A stretch of 64,000 nt of DNA from Myxococcus xanthus (lineage in GTDB: Bacteria > Myxococcota > Myxococcia > Myxococcales > Myxococcaceae). The notes beneath the pieces were generated by a model. That model had not been told where the DNA came from and searched no databases. It was given only the letters and a program-made list of their open reading frames with translations. Shown piece after piece: positions 50,267-59,936 of the stretch (positions are counted from its first letter, which is position 1; each line of letters opens with the position of its first letter). Position numbers and translations under genes: made by a program. The stretch spans positions 62,001 through 126,000 of the forward strand of contig NZ_FNOH01000003.1 of assembly GCF_900106535.1 (NCBI RefSeq). Reading direction: 5' to 3'.

Positions 50267-52282
50267 TCAGTGCTGGCTGCCGCTGGTGGGCCGTCCGTTG
50301 AGGTACGTCTGGAGCACCTGAATCTGGCTGATCTTCGTCGGGTCTCCCCCGTTGGCCGGGTCGAAATCGAGCGGGTTGGCGCTCAGCACGACGAAGTCAG
50401 CCACCTTGCCTTGCTCGATGCTGCCAATCAGCTTGTCGAGCTCATGGTGACGGGCCGGCACGATGGTAATCGCGCGCAGCGCCTCATCGACGGTCGCCGC
50501 GTGCTTGGCGCCCAGCACGTACTCCTTCGAGAAGTCCGGATAGGACCAGGTGCGCCGCGTGACGGCCTGCTCCACGAACCAGAGCGGACGCGTCGGCGTC
50601 ACCATCGAATCGCTGTGGAGCGAGAACGGGATCTTGTTCTCACGGTCATAGGCGATCGGATCGATCTCGCTCGCGGCCTCGTGCCCCAGCATTCCCACGA
50701 AGGCATCACCCCAATACGCCACGTGTCCAATGAGGTGCGTCACCTGGACGTCGAGCGTCGGTACCGGCTTCGTATCCATCACCCCCGCACCATTGCGCAG
50801 GTCACCGATGCGCTTGGAAATCGCGGGCCGGCCCACCGTGTTGTGGATGAGGAGGACGGGGCGCGTGTTCGTCTTCGTCTGCTGGAGCCGAGACAGCGCA
50901 TCGATCGCCCAGTTGTTCGCCCCATTGCCGTTGGCGTGGAGCTGGAACCGCCAATCGCCCTGGGTCCAGAGTTCGCTCAAATCCTCGGTGAGCGCCTGCA
51001 CGTTGTCGTAGTCGGCCCGGCCCTCGCCATCACCCGAGCAGTGCCCGCCGGCCAGGTAGTGGTAGGGCGCCTCGAGCTTCGCGGTGCAACCTTGCGTCGA
51101 GCCGTCGACCCAGACCTTGATGCCACCGGCGCCCAGCCACTTCGGCAGCGCGCAGTCATTCCCTGCCTTCGGCTCACAGGCAGGAGCCGTCGGCTTCAGC
51201 TTCGCTGTCTTCGCGGCCTCGGCGACCACGACGCCCGTGATTCGGAAGGGAAAACCGGGCAGCTCGGTGAACCGCTTCACCGCGTTGATCTGCGCCACCG
51301 ATTGGAGGCCGCCGTCCGCGATGGTGGTGACGCCCGCGTCGCGCAGCCCCCGAATGACGCGCTCGACGTCCGCGCCCCCCGTCTCCGCGAACTTGACCGG
51401 ATCGGAGAACACCTGCGCCACGGGCAGGTTCTTCTGCAACGCCGTCAGGAACGGCCCGAACGCGGAAGGCTCCTGAAGCAGGCCCACGAAGTTCTTCGCC
51501 GAATCCGTGACCCAGTCGCCGCCGCCACTCTTGACGGAATCGGGGATCGTACAGGTGTTGGCGTTGGCGTTCTGAACGCCACAGACGACATCGAAGGCCT
51601 TCTGGTTCACGTAGCCCAGGTGTCCCGACTGATCCAGGATGATCACCGGACGATCCTTGCTCACGCACGCCTCGATGTAGAACTTCGGCTGCGCCGTGAA
51701 GGGCGAAGGTCCACCCACCCCGCACCCCTTCGTGTTGTCGAACACCTGCCTCGACGGGTCCAGGTTCATCCCCAGGACGAAGGCGTTGCCGCCGACGGCA
51801 CTCGTGCCCTCCAGCGCCATCGCGGAGAGCGCGCCCAGCACTTCGCTACGGGCCTTGCAGTCCACGGACGGATCCACCCTGTAGGGAGGAGGCAGGCAGG
51901 GCGCCAGGTCGTGGGTGCCCAGCGTGCTCTGAAGGAGCGTGGGCATGAAATGCAGGTGCGGATCAAAGAAGCCCGGCATCAAGACCTGCCCGGGCGCGAG
52001 CTGGACGATTTGCACCGAGGTGTCCAGGCCCTTCTGCACCTCGTCCGCGGTGCCGACCTTCAGGATCTGGCCTCGCTCATCCACCAGCACGGCGCCAGCG
52101 ACCGTCCCACTGTCGTCCATGGTGAGCACCTTCCCGAGGAACAGGGTGGCGCCAGGCTTTGCGGGACCGCGCTCGACGGGCGCCGCGCAGGACGACAGGA
52201 GGGCGAGTGCAGCCACGAGCTTGGAGCCACGGGGGAATGCACGGGGAGGACATGAGGCATCTCGACGCAGAGGTCCAGACAT
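50267..52282 (-). CDS. Amidohydrolase-family lipoprotein (YtcJ-like, amidohydrolase_3)
   Basis: 671 residues; AAAGGAG lies 4 nt before the ATG. The N-terminus carries a basic stretch, a hydrophobic run and a lipobox (ALLSSC), so the enzyme is probably exported and lipid-anchored. The amidohydrolase body starts with a beta-sandwich part (LFLGKVLTMDDSGTVAGAVLVD). The metal-binding strand GFFDPHLHF, later FQLHANGNGA, and VLIHNTVGRP with histidines in barrel positions follow. The C-terminal EQGKVADFVVLSANPLDFD is typical of the family. The reaction is hydrolysis of an amide or ester, but the substrate is unknown. It is monocistronic, with a strong terminator and an unusual repeat array upstream (52359-52502). 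Confidence 0.9.
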   Translation of the reverse strand: MSGPLRRDASCPPRAFPRGSKLVAALALLSSCAAPVERGPAKPGATLFLGKVLTMDDSGTVAGAVLVDERGQILKVGTADEVQKGLDTSVQIVQLAPGQVLMPGFFDPHLHFMPTLLQSTLGTHDLAPCLPPPYRVDPSVDCKARSEVLGALSAMALEGTSAVGGNAFVLGMNLDPSRQVFDNTKGCGVGGPSPFTAQPKFYIEACVSKDRPVIILDQSGHLGYVNQKAFDVVCGVQNANANTCTIPDSVKSGGGDWVTDSAKNFVGLLQEPSAFGPFLTALQKNLPVAQVFSDPVKFAETGGADVERVIRGLRDAGVTTIADGGLQSVAQINAVKRFTELPGFPFRITGVVVAEAAKTAKLKPTAPACEPKAGNDCALPKWLGAGGIKVWVDGSTQGCTAKLEAPYHYLAGGHCSGDGEGRADYDNVQALTEDLSELWTQGDWRFQLHANGNGANNWAIDALSRLQQTKTNTRPVLLIHNTVGRPAISKRIGDLRNGAGVMDTKPVPTLDVQVTHLIGHVAYWGDAFVGMLGHEAASEIDPIAYDRENKIPFSLHSDSMVTPTRPLWFVEQAVTRRTWSYPDFSKEYVLGAKHAATVDEALRAITIVPARHHELDKLIGSIEQGKVADFVVLSANPLDFDPANGGDPTKISQIQVLQTYLNGRPTSGSQH

Positions 52283-52358
52283 AGGACTCCTTTAAATGAG
52301 GTGAGACACCATACACAGAAATTCAATCAAACCCACACACACCAAAGGAGCAAAAACA
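52283..52358. other. Leader/promoter region of the amidohydrolase
   Basis: This AT-rich stretch directly before the start codon contains CACACACACC and AAAGGAG-like tracts and is probably the 5' leader. No clear -10/-35 pair could be chosen. Confidence 0.35.
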
Positions 52359-52502
52359 GACGCGTCAAGACATCGTCCGACGCGTCAGCAGGTGTCACTG
52401 ACACGTCAGACGCGGCCCGTCCCCAGGGAGCATCAGCCGTGAGGCTGTGAACTGACACGACGGACTGTCCGTTGACACGTCAGCGCCGGACCGACGCGTC
52501 AG
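52359..52502. promoter_or_regulatory. Array of six GACRCGTCAG-type elements, two groups of three
   Basis: GACGCGTCA(A/G) starts at 52359, 52379 and 52493. GACACGTCAG starts at 52400 and 52474. A diverged copy GACACGACGG starts at 52454. All lie in the same orientation. Spacing is 20 and 21 bp in the first group, then 54, then 20 and 19 bp in the second, so members of each group sit on the same face of the helix. Each core is a full or near palindrome (GAC-RC-GTC). The array is 77-220 bp upstream of the amidohydrolase start, as expected for cooperative operators. Confidence 0.65.
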
Positions 52503-52675
52503 CGCGAGCCGCGCCCTGCAACCGTCCGGTCCGCCATTGGGTGATACACGCTAGTAGACGCGAGCATTGAGTCCCTGCCGTGAGCCCCATCCACCCCACC
52601 CGATCCGTATCAACGGACTCCGATTCGGGAGGTGACGGGGCCCTCGGGACACAACCTGATACGGGCGGGTGCGGC

Positions 52676-52702
52676 GAGGCCCTGCGCCCGAGCGAGGGCC
52701 TC
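52676..52702 (-). terminator. Terminator hairpin after mutS
   Basis: An 8-bp perfect stem (GAGGCCCT / AGGGCCTC) with an 11-nt loop lies 37 nt beyond the mutS stop on the minus strand. The remaining sequence back to the operator array (52503-52675) shows no gene. Confidence 0.5.
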
Positions 52703-52739
52703 ACCGAGGAACAGCACAGGCGTCCCAGGCGGGCGCGCC

Positions 52740-55502
52740 CTACTCCAGCTCGCGCTGGAGCTTCGCCAGCAGGTTGAGCGCGTCCAGGGGCGTCATCCGG
52801 TCGATGCTCGCCCCCTTCAACGCGTCCAGCGCCTTCTGCTGCGCGGGCGTCACCCCGGTGCCACCCTGCGCCGGCTCCATGCCGAACAGTCCAAGCTGCC
52901 CGGTCGAAGCCCCACGCCGGCCGCCCTGGGGCTGCCGCACGGCCACCCGGGGCCGGCCCGCGTCATCCAGCTCCCCGGACTCCAGGTTCTGGAGCAACTC
53001 ACGCGCGCGCCCCACGACCTCCGGAGGCAGGCCCGCCAGCTTCGCCACCTCGATGCCATAGGAGCGGCTGGCCCCACCCGGCACCAGCTTGCGCAGGAAG
53101 ATGACCTTGCCGTTCTGCTCCTTCACGGCGACGCACAGGTTCTTCACCCGGGGCCGCTCGCGGGCCAGGTCCACCAGCTCGTGGTAGTGCGTGGCGAACA
53201 GCGCGCGAGCCCCCACCGTGTCGTGCAGGTGCTCCGCCACCGCCCAGGCGATGGAGAGCCCGTCGAAGGTGGACGTGCCACGTCCAATCTCATCCAGGAT
53301 GATGAGGCTCTTGTTCGTGGCGTGGTGGAGGATGTGGCTGGTCTCCGTCATCTCCACCATGAAGGTGGACTGACCGCGCGCCAGGTTGTCCGCCGCGCCC
53401 ACGCGCGTGAAGATGCGATCGCACAGGCCGATGCGCGCCGCCTTCGCCGGAACGAACGAGCCCGCCTGCGCCATCAGCGCCGTCAGCGCGACCTGCCGCA
53501 TCACCGTGCTCTTGCCGGCCATGTTCGGACCGGTAATCACCATCAGCTGCGCGTCCTCCGCCGGATCCAGGCGGACGTCGTTGGGAACGAACGAATCCCC
53601 CGCCCCCAGCATGCGCTCCACCACCGGGTGCCGCCCGGCGGTGATGCTGAGCGCCACGGACGCGTCCACCTCCGGCCGCGTGTAGCCGTACTCCGCCGCG
53701 CACCGCGCGAAGGACAGCAGCGCGTCCCCAGTGGCCACCGCCTCCGCGGCGGACCGGATGCGCGGCGCCGCCGACACCACCTGCGCGCGCAGCTCCTCGA
53801 AGAGCTGAATTTCCAGCGCGCACCGCCGCTCCTCGGCGGTGAGCACCTGCTCCTCGTACTCCTTCAGCTCCGGGGTGACGAAGCGCTCGGAGTTCACCGT
53901 TGTCTGCTTGCGGATGTAATCCTTGGGCACCCGGTCGAGGTTCGACTTCGTCACCTCCAGGTAGTAGCCGAAGACCTTGTTGTAGCGGACCTTCAGCGAG
54001 GAGATGCCGGTGCGCTCCTTCTCCCGCTGCTCGATCTGAAGCAGCAGGTCCTTTCCGGACGTGGACAGCGCCACCAGCTTGTCCAGCTCCGCGTGGAAGC
54101 CGGCGCGAATCATGCCGCCGTCCTTCAGCGTCACCGGCGGCTCTTCCGCCACGGCGCGCGACAGCAGCTCCGCCAGCTCCGGCAGCGCGGAAAGGGGCCC
54201 CGTCAGGGACTTGAGCAGCGGGGACTCACACCGCGCCAGCACCGCCACCACCCGGGGAAGCTGCGCCAGCGACAAGCCCAGCGCGCGCAAGTCCCGTGCA
54301 TTGCCCGCGCCCAGCGACAGCCGGCCGCACAGCCGCTCCAGGTCTCCTACTTCCTTGAGGATGCCAGCGAGCTCCTCGCGCCACACGCTGCGCCCGGACA
54401 GCTCCTCCACCGCGTCCAGCCGCGCGTGGATTTCCGGCAGGGAGCCCAGCGGAGACGCCAGCCACCGCGCCAGCTTGCGCGCGCCCAGGCTCGTCACCGT
54501 CTTGTCCAACACGCCCAGCAGCGAGCCCTTGCGCCCACCGTCCCGCAGCGAGCGCAGTACCTCCAGGTTGGCCCGGGAGGACTCATCCATGAGGAGGTTG
54601 CCGCCGCGCTCCTGCCGGCTCAGCCGGTCCACGTGCGCCGCCGCCGTCTTCTGCGTGTCCTTCAGGTAGCGCAGCGCAGCGCCCGCGGCGCCCGCGGCCA
54701 GGGGCGCGTCATCCAGCCCGAATGCGGACAGCGACTGCACCGCGAAATGGCTGCGCAGGTAGCCCGCCGCCCGCGTGGGTTCGAATGACGCGGCCTCGCC
54801 CTCCGCTACCGCCGGCGTGCGTACCAGCCGGGCGAGCAGCTGCGCCACCTCCGGCGCGTCCCGCTTCCCGTCCGGCACCAGCAGTTCACGGGGCTCCACG
54901 CGCGACAGCGACTCCGCCAGCTCCGCGATGCCCGGGGCCTCCAGGGCCATGAACTCGCCGGTGGACGCCTCCAGCAGCGCCGCGCCCCAGCCCTTGTCGT
55001 TCCAGGACACGGCGGCCAGGAAGTTGCTGGCCTGCGGCTCCAGCACCTCTTCGTCCAGCACCATGCCCGGGGTAATCACCCGCGTGACTTCCCGGCGGAC
55101 GATGCCCGGCCCGTTGCCCGGCTCCTCCACCTGTTCGCAGATGGCGACCTTCAGCCCTTCCGACACGAGCCGGCCGATGTAGCGCCGCGCGGCATGATAG
55201 GGCACCCCACACATGGGCACCTTGTCCGCGCCCTTGGACCTCGCGGTGAGCGTGATCTGGAGGATCTCCGAGGCCTTCACCGCGTCCTCGAAGAACATCT
55301 CGTAGAAGTCACCCAACCGGAAGAACAGCAGCGAGTCCGGGTGGAGCGCCTTCACCTCCATGTACTGGCGCATCATGGGGGTCAGGGAGGCAATCTCCCG
55401 GGCGCCCGCACCCTCGTTCACCGGCCCCACCTCGGGCGTCATGTCCCCGGGGAGCTCCACCGCTACGGTCCTGCCTGCCTTCGCCTGCTGCGTCACGGCC
55501 AT
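52740..55502 (-). CDS. mutS: DNA mismatch repair protein MutS
   Basis: 920 residues from the ATG at 55502; a longer reading adds 12 residues without support. The N-terminal mismatch-recognition domain has the G-x-F-Y-E motif (RLGDFYEMF, F66-Y67-E68). Connector, lever and clamp domains follow. The C-terminal ATPase has Walker A GPNMAGKSTVMRQ, the switch region with TRVGAADNLARGQSTFMVEM, and Walker B LIILDEIGRGTSTFDG. The protein binds mispaired bases and starts mismatch repair with MutL. It is slightly longer than the Escherichia coli protein because of an extended N-terminus. It is divergent from nhaA with 149 bp between starts. Confidence 0.97.
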   Translation of the reverse strand: MAVTQQAKAGRTVAVELPGDMTPEVGPVNEGAGAREIASLTPMMRQYMEVKALHPDSLLFFRLGDFYEMFFEDAVKASEILQITLTARSKGADKVPMCGVPYHAARRYIGRLVSEGLKVAICEQVEEPGNGPGIVRREVTRVITPGMVLDEEVLEPQASNFLAAVSWNDKGWGAALLEASTGEFMALEAPGIAELAESLSRVEPRELLVPDGKRDAPEVAQLLARLVRTPAVAEGEAASFEPTRAAGYLRSHFAVQSLSAFGLDDAPLAAGAAGAALRYLKDTQKTAAAHVDRLSRQERGGNLLMDESSRANLEVLRSLRDGGRKGSLLGVLDKTVTSLGARKLARWLASPLGSLPEIHARLDAVEELSGRSVWREELAGILKEVGDLERLCGRLSLGAGNARDLRALGLSLAQLPRVVAVLARCESPLLKSLTGPLSALPELAELLSRAVAEEPPVTLKDGGMIRAGFHAELDKLVALSTSGKDLLLQIEQREKERTGISSLKVRYNKVFGYYLEVTKSNLDRVPKDYIRKQTTVNSERFVTPELKEYEEQVLTAEERRCALEIQLFEELRAQVVSAAPRIRSAAEAVATGDALLSFARCAAEYGYTRPEVDASVALSITAGRHPVVERMLGAGDSFVPNDVRLDPAEDAQLMVITGPNMAGKSTVMRQVALTALMAQAGSFVPAKAARIGLCDRIFTRVGAADNLARGQSTFMVEMTETSHILHHATNKSLIILDEIGRGTSTFDGLSIAWAVAEHLHDTVGARALFATHYHELVDLARERPRVKNLCVAVKEQNGKVIFLRKLVPGGASRSYGIEVAKLAGLPPEVVGRARELLQNLESGELDDAGRPRVAVRQPQGGRRGASTGQLGLFGMEPAQGGTGVTPAQQKALDALKGASIDRMTPLDALNLLAKLQRELE

Positions 55503-55651
55503 CCTTGCCCTTCTCTCATGGCCCCACCCCTGGATCAACGAACCGGCGCCCTACCCGCCGAGTTCCCTTACCACCCCCCGCCGACATTCCACCCACCCCA
55601 CCGCTGAAAACGGGTGTCAGACCCGGCGACGCGGGGCATCGTGCGCGCCGC

Positions 55652-57001
55652 ATGGCGCAGACACCCCCTACCTCAGAGGCCCGGCCCCGGCCTCCAGTCC
55701 CCACGCTCTTCCGCGTGGCCCTGGCTCCCATCCAGGCCTTCTTCCGCCTGGAGGCGGCCAGCGGCATCCTGCTCGCGCTGTGCGCCGTGGCCGCCATGGT
55801 GTGGGCCAACTCGCCGTGGGCCGCCACCTACTCCGCCGTGTTCGACGCCCGCATGACGGTGGGCCTGGCGGGCGTCCACGCGGGCTTCACCATCCGCGAG
55901 TTCATCAACGACGGGCTGATGACGCTGTTCTTCTTCGTCGTCGGCATGGAAATCAAGCGCGAGCTGAGCTCGGGTGAGCTGCGCACCTTCTCCCGCGCGG
56001 TGCTGCCGCTCATCGCCGCGATGGGCGGCATGATTGTCCCCGCCGCGCTCTACGCCGCCTTCAACCAGGGGACGCCCGCGCAGGCGGGCTGGGCCATCCC
56101 CATGGCCACCGACATCGCCTTCTCCATTGGCTGCCTCACGCTGGTCAAGACGCGCGTGAGCCACGGGCTGGTCGTGTTCCTCACGGCGCTGGCCATCTTC
56201 GATGACATCGGCGGAATCCTCGTCATCGCGCTCTTCTACGGCTCGGGGCTCCACGTCAGCTGGCTCGTGGGAGCCCTGGGCGTGCTTGCCGTGCTGGCGT
56301 GCCTCAACCACTTCCAGGTGCGCAACGGCGTGGCGTACGCGCTGGCGGGCGCGGCGCTCTGGTACACGATGCACCACGGCGGCATCCACGCCACGCTGTC
56401 GGGCGTGGTGCTGGGCCTGTTCATGCCCGCCCGGCCCCTGCGTCCGGGCCGCCACGTGCTGGAGGAACTGCGCCTCTACGTGGACCGGGCGCTCCAGACG
56501 GCGATGGACGAGGCGACGCGGGGCGCGCAGATTCTCTACCTCGAGGAGCGCCTGGAGGAGCTGGAGCCGCCGCTCAACCGCTTCGTCCACCTGTGGCACG
56601 TGCCCGTGGCGTACGGCATCGTCCCCCTCTTCGCCCTGGCCAACTCGGGCATCTCCCTGGAGGGCATGGGCTGGGCGGACCTGCTCCGGCCGCTGCCGCT
56701 GGGCATCATCGCCGGCCTCTTCGTGGGCAAGCAGGTGGGCATCTTCCTGTTCACCTGGGGCTCGCTGAAGCTGGGCGTGGCCGACCGGCCCGGCGGTGCG
56801 ACGCTGCCGCAGCTTCACGGCGTCGCGGTGGTGGCGGGCATTGGCTTCACGGTGGCCCTGTTCGTGGCGGGGCTGGCCTTCCCCACCCAGCCGGAGCTGC
56901 TCACGGAGGCCAAGCTGGGCATTCTGGTGGGCTCGCTGCTTTCCGCGGTGGTGGGCTACGCACTCTTGCGCTTCGTGGCGAAACCGGCCGTCCCGGCGTA
57001 A
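55652..57001 (+). CDS. nhaA: Na+/H+ antiporter NhaA
   Basis: 449 residues from the ATG at 55652; the upstream reading is proline-rich and unlikely. Twelve helices are visible. NhaA signatures are present: FVVGMEIKRELSSGEL, the discontinuous helix region with ATDIAFSIG, and LAIFDDIGGILVIALFY with the paired aspartates that bind Na+/H+. It has an inserted cytoplasmic loop (about 290-330, ELRLYVDRALQTAMDEA) seen in NhaA of several delta-proteobacterial groups. The protein exports Na+ in exchange for protons, so this window encodes two different Na+/H+ exchange systems (see Mrp). The ubiB-like gene starts 20 bp after its stop. Confidence 0.95.
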   Translation: MAQTPPTSEARPRPPVPTLFRVALAPIQAFFRLEAASGILLALCAVAAMVWANSPWAATYSAVFDARMTVGLAGVHAGFTIREFINDGLMTLFFFVVGMEIKRELSSGELRTFSRAVLPLIAAMGGMIVPAALYAAFNQGTPAQAGWAIPMATDIAFSIGCLTLVKTRVSHGLVVFLTALAIFDDIGGILVIALFYGSGLHVSWLVGALGVLAVLACLNHFQVRNGVAYALAGAALWYTMHHGGIHATLSGVVLGLFMPARPLRPGRHVLEELRLYVDRALQTAMDEATRGAQILYLEERLEELEPPLNRFVHLWHVPVAYGIVPLFALANSGISLEGMGWADLLRPLPLGIIAGLFVGKQVGIFLFTWGSLKLGVADRPGGATLPQLHGVAVVAGIGFTVALFVAGLAFPTQPELLTEAKLGILVGSLLSAVVGYALLRFVAKPAVPA

Positions 57002-57021
57002 CGTAGAGGACAGGAACGCTC

Positions 57022-58713
57022 GTGATTCTCCAAGACCTCAACCGCGTGCGGCAAATCACCGTCATCGCGGCACGCCACGGCTTTGGCGAGCTGGCGGAGC
57101 GCGCGGGGCTGTGGCGCATCCTCGGCCGCAAGGAGAAGGTGGAAGTCTCTCCGGAGGCCCAGCGCGCCTCCACCGCGCGGCGCTTCCGCATGCTGCTCAA
57201 CGACCTGGGCCCCACCTTCGTCAAGCTGGGGCAGGTGCTGTCCACCCGCGCCGACCTGTTGCCCGCCGAGTACATCGACGAGCTGGCCATGCTCCAGGAC
57301 CACGTGGAGCCCATCTCCCTGGAGGATGTCCGCGCGCAGATTGAAGGTTCGCTCGGCGCCAGCGTGGAGAGCCTCTTCGCCACCATCGACTCGGCGCCGC
57401 TGGCCGCCGCGTCCATCGCCCAGGTGCACCGCGCGCTGACGTTGGAGGGCGAAGAGGTGGTGGTGAAGGTGCAGCGGCCAGGCATCGCCGAGCGCATCGA
57501 CTCCGACCTGGGCGTGCTGCGCAGCCTGGCGCGCCTGCTGGAGGCCGTGGTGGAGGAGACGGGCGTGTACACGCTCACCGGCATCGTGGATGAGTTCGAC
57601 CGGGCCATCCACGAGGAGTTGGACTTCATCAACGAGGCCACCAACATCCGGGCCTTCCTGGAGAACCACCGCGAGCGGCCCTACCTCAAGATTCCGCGCG
57701 TCTACTCCGGCCTGTCCAGCCGCACGGTGCTGACCATGGAGTTCATCCGCGGCGTGAAGCTCAACCCCGCGGAGCTGAGCGAGCCCGAGCGCAAGGCCAT
57801 TGCCCAGAACATCCTGGACGCCTCCTTCCGGCAGCTCTTCGAGGACGGCCTGTTCCACGGCGACCCGCACCCGGGCAACCTCCTGCTGCTGGAGGACCAC
57901 CGGCTGGCGCTGCTGGACTTCGGCGTGGTGGGCCGGCTGTCGCGCCCCATGCAGGAGACGCTGGTCATGCTGTGCCTGGCGGTGGCGCTCAAGGACAGCG
58001 AATCCGTGGCGCGCATCCTCTACCGCGTGGGCGTGCCGGACGCGCGCGCCAACCTGGTGGGCTTCCGCAACGACATCGAGGCGCTGCTCGGCCAGCACCT
58101 GACCACGACGCTGGGACAGGTGGACACGCGCTCGCTGCTGAGGGACTTGCTGGACCTGGCGGTGAAGTACCGCATCCGCATCCCCAAGGAGTACGCGCTG
58201 CTCAGCCGGGCCTCCGTGTCCACGGAGGGCATGCTGCGCAGCCTGTACCCGGAGATGAACATCATCGAGGTGGCGCTGCCGTACGCCAAGGAGCTGCTCG
58301 CCGGGCGCTACGATCCGATGCAGCTCCAGGGCGGGCTGATGCGCACGCTGCTGCGCTTCCAGGCCATGGCGCAGGACCTGCCCACGCAGTTGTCGCAGAT
58401 CCTGCTGGACATGGAGTCCGGCAAGTTCACCGTCACGGTGCGCGCGGACCAGTTCGAAAAGCTGAATGAGAACCTGCGCAGTGCGGCGGTGATTGCCTTC
58501 ATGGGCCTGTGCGCGTGCGGGTTCATCGTGGGCGCGTTCATCTCCTTCGCGCCCAAGCCGTGGATGTACGGCAACGTGCCGGTGCTCGGCGTGGTGGGCA
58601 TCGCGGTGGCGGCGGCCTTCTTCGGCGCGGCGATTACCTGGTACCTCTTCGGCGGCCGGGGCCTGGGCAAGGTGCGCTTGAGCCGCTTCCTCAAGAAGCC
58701 CAAGCGCAAGTAG
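57022..58713 (+). CDS. UbiB/ABC1-family atypical protein kinase-like protein
   Basis: 563 residues from a GTG; AGAGGA is about 11 nt upstream. UbiB family motifs are all visible: the KxGQ helix (LGPTFVKLGQVLSTRADLLP), the A-rich loop ASIAQVHRA, the lysine strand VVVKVQRPG, LFHGDPHPGNLLL and the metal-binding LLDFGVVGRLS. Two C-terminal transmembrane helices (about 490-512 and 520-543) anchor it. Family members assist ubiquinone or other isoprenoid-lipid biosynthesis, probably through ATPase activity. Here the partner quinone pathway is not nearby. It is likely cotranscribed with nhaA. Confidence 0.92.
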   Translation: MILQDLNRVRQITVIAARHGFGELAERAGLWRILGRKEKVEVSPEAQRASTARRFRMLLNDLGPTFVKLGQVLSTRADLLPAEYIDELAMLQDHVEPISLEDVRAQIEGSLGASVESLFATIDSAPLAAASIAQVHRALTLEGEEVVVKVQRPGIAERIDSDLGVLRSLARLLEAVVEETGVYTLTGIVDEFDRAIHEELDFINEATNIRAFLENHRERPYLKIPRVYSGLSSRTVLTMEFIRGVKLNPAELSEPERKAIAQNILDASFRQLFEDGLFHGDPHPGNLLLLEDHRLALLDFGVVGRLSRPMQETLVMLCLAVALKDSESVARILYRVGVPDARANLVGFRNDIEALLGQHLTTTLGQVDTRSLLRDLLDLAVKYRIRIPKEYALLSRASVSTEGMLRSLYPEMNIIEVALPYAKELLAGRYDPMQLQGGLMRTLLRFQAMAQDLPTQLSQILLDMESGKFTVTVRADQFEKLNENLRSAAVIAFMGLCACGFIVGAFISFAPKPWMYGNVPVLGVVGIAVAAAFFGAAITWYLFGGRGLGKVRLSRFLKKPKRK

Positions 58714-58723
58714 CCCGCCGCCT

Positions 58724-59188
58724 CTACACGGGCCGGCGCCACAGGTCGGCGAGGTCCGCCGGGAGCTGCGAGGCCACGGCCGCCACCTCGTCGTCTGGAA
58801 TCCGATCCCGGATGGCGGTGAACACCACCGTCAGGACGCGCAGCGCCTGATCCCCGGGGATGCGGAGGTGGTCCGCCACGTCGGTGATGAACTCCGCGCG
58901 GCCCATGCGCTTCGCGTGGGACGGGCCCCGGTGGATGTTGCACGTCCCGAGGAGGGTGCCAATGCCGCCCTTCCCCAGCGACCAGAGCAGCTTGAGGTCC
59001 TCTCCGTCGGACAGGCGCCGCGCGAGCGTGCAGAACACCGCCTCCGCGCCCTTCCGGGCGTCCACGCCATTCACCTGGAACTCGCGGCTGTTGCCGAGCT
59101 CGTCCAGGAAGCCCTGAAGGTCCTGGGGTTCGTCGCGCTCCTTGACCGGCGTGGCGTTGTTGATGGGGGGGTCGGTGTACTCAGCCAT
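58724..59188 (-). CDS. DUF2267 domain protein
   Basis: 154 residues from the ATG at 59188, which has AAGGAGG 8 nt upstream; a longer reading is not needed. The DUF2267 pattern is visible in the middle and C-terminal parts: AEAVFCTLARRLSDGEDLKLL, then AEFITDVADHLRIPGDQALRVLTVVFTAIRDRIPDDEVAAVASQLPADLADLW. It is a small helical cytoplasmic protein with no known catalytic activity. It ends 10 bp from the converging ubiB-like gene. Confidence 0.85.
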   Translation of the reverse strand: MAEYTDPPINNATPVKERDEPQDLQGFLDELGNSREFQVNGVDARKGAEAVFCTLARRLSDGEDLKLLWSLGKGGIGTLLGTCNIHRGPSHAKRMGRAEFITDVADHLRIPGDQALRVLTVVFTAIRDRIPDDEVAAVASQLPADLADLWRRPV

Positions 59189-59429
59189 TGGGTTGCCTCC
59201 TTGAATGCCAGTGCGGCCGTGCCGCGCGCCTGTCATGGTGGCCACGGCAGGTGCACGCTTCAGCCGGAGCGCGCCGCGCGCCTTGGCCCGCCTCCCCGGG
59301 GGCGGGTGCCCGAAAGGATGCTCCCAGGCGAAGCGCGAATGACGAATCGCTCTCTGAATAACAAGCAATTCACCCTGAACCCGTGGGAGGATTTCCGGCG
59401 GACACAATCCCTCTCCCAGGAGAAACAAG

Positions 59430-59927
59430 GTGCTTCGTTCCGCTGCTCCGAGGCCGTCCATCCTGCTGCCGCTGGCCACCGTCCTGATGGCGCTCGGCGT
59501 GCTGCTCGCCGCGCCGCCCGCCTGGGCGGAGAAGCCGGCCAAGCCCACGAGCAGGCCCGCGGACCGGCACTACATCCGGAAGATCCTTCCATCCAAGCTG
59601 CCCCCCAAGGACAAGAACACCGTCATCGAGTCACGAATCGATGTCAGCCGGGATGTGAAGGAGATCAACGAGGGCAAGGCCAAGAAGGGAAACGAGTCCG
59701 GGACCGTGACCTGGACCATCCACAAGCGGACCTACGGTGCCCACACGAATGGCACGCTGTTTCCCATCCGGGGCGTCGGGTTCCATGAACTGAATCGCGG
59801 TGGCTTCAAAGCGCTGGAGGTCTACAACCAGTTCAAAGACACGCCACGCGCCACGGAAATCATGGACAAAATCGGCATCCCGCCCGCAGATAGAAAGGCA
59901 GCGCTCAAGGCTCACAAAGCCGGGTGA
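59430..59927 (+). CDS. Small secreted protein, possible toxin
   Basis: 165 residues from a GTG with AGGAG upstream. A clean type I signal peptide (about 1-33, hydrophobic LLPLATVLMALGVLLAAPPA, cleaved near AWA) precedes a basic mature domain of about 130 residues. There is no lipobox cysteine. The C-terminal half (TLFPIRGVGFHELNRGGFKALEVYNQF) ends in a charged tail. The pattern P-I-x-G-x-G-F-x-x-L-x-R with nearby histidines loosely recalls C-terminal domains of secreted polymorphic toxins, but no family is assigned. The next gene begins 10 bp later, which fits a toxin/immunity arrangement. Confidence 0.6.
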   Translation: MLRSAAPRPSILLPLATVLMALGVLLAAPPAWAEKPAKPTSRPADRHYIRKILPSKLPPKDKNTVIESRIDVSRDVKEINEGKAKKGNESGTVTWTIHKRTYGAHTNGTLFPIRGVGFHELNRGGFKALEVYNQFKDTPRATEIMDKIGIPPADRKAALKAHKAG

Positions 59928-59936
59928 GAGAGGACC

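Noticed and set aside
52632..54788. Long plus-strand open frame (718 codons) opposite mutS
   Set aside because: Shadow of mutS; no recognisable protein signature.
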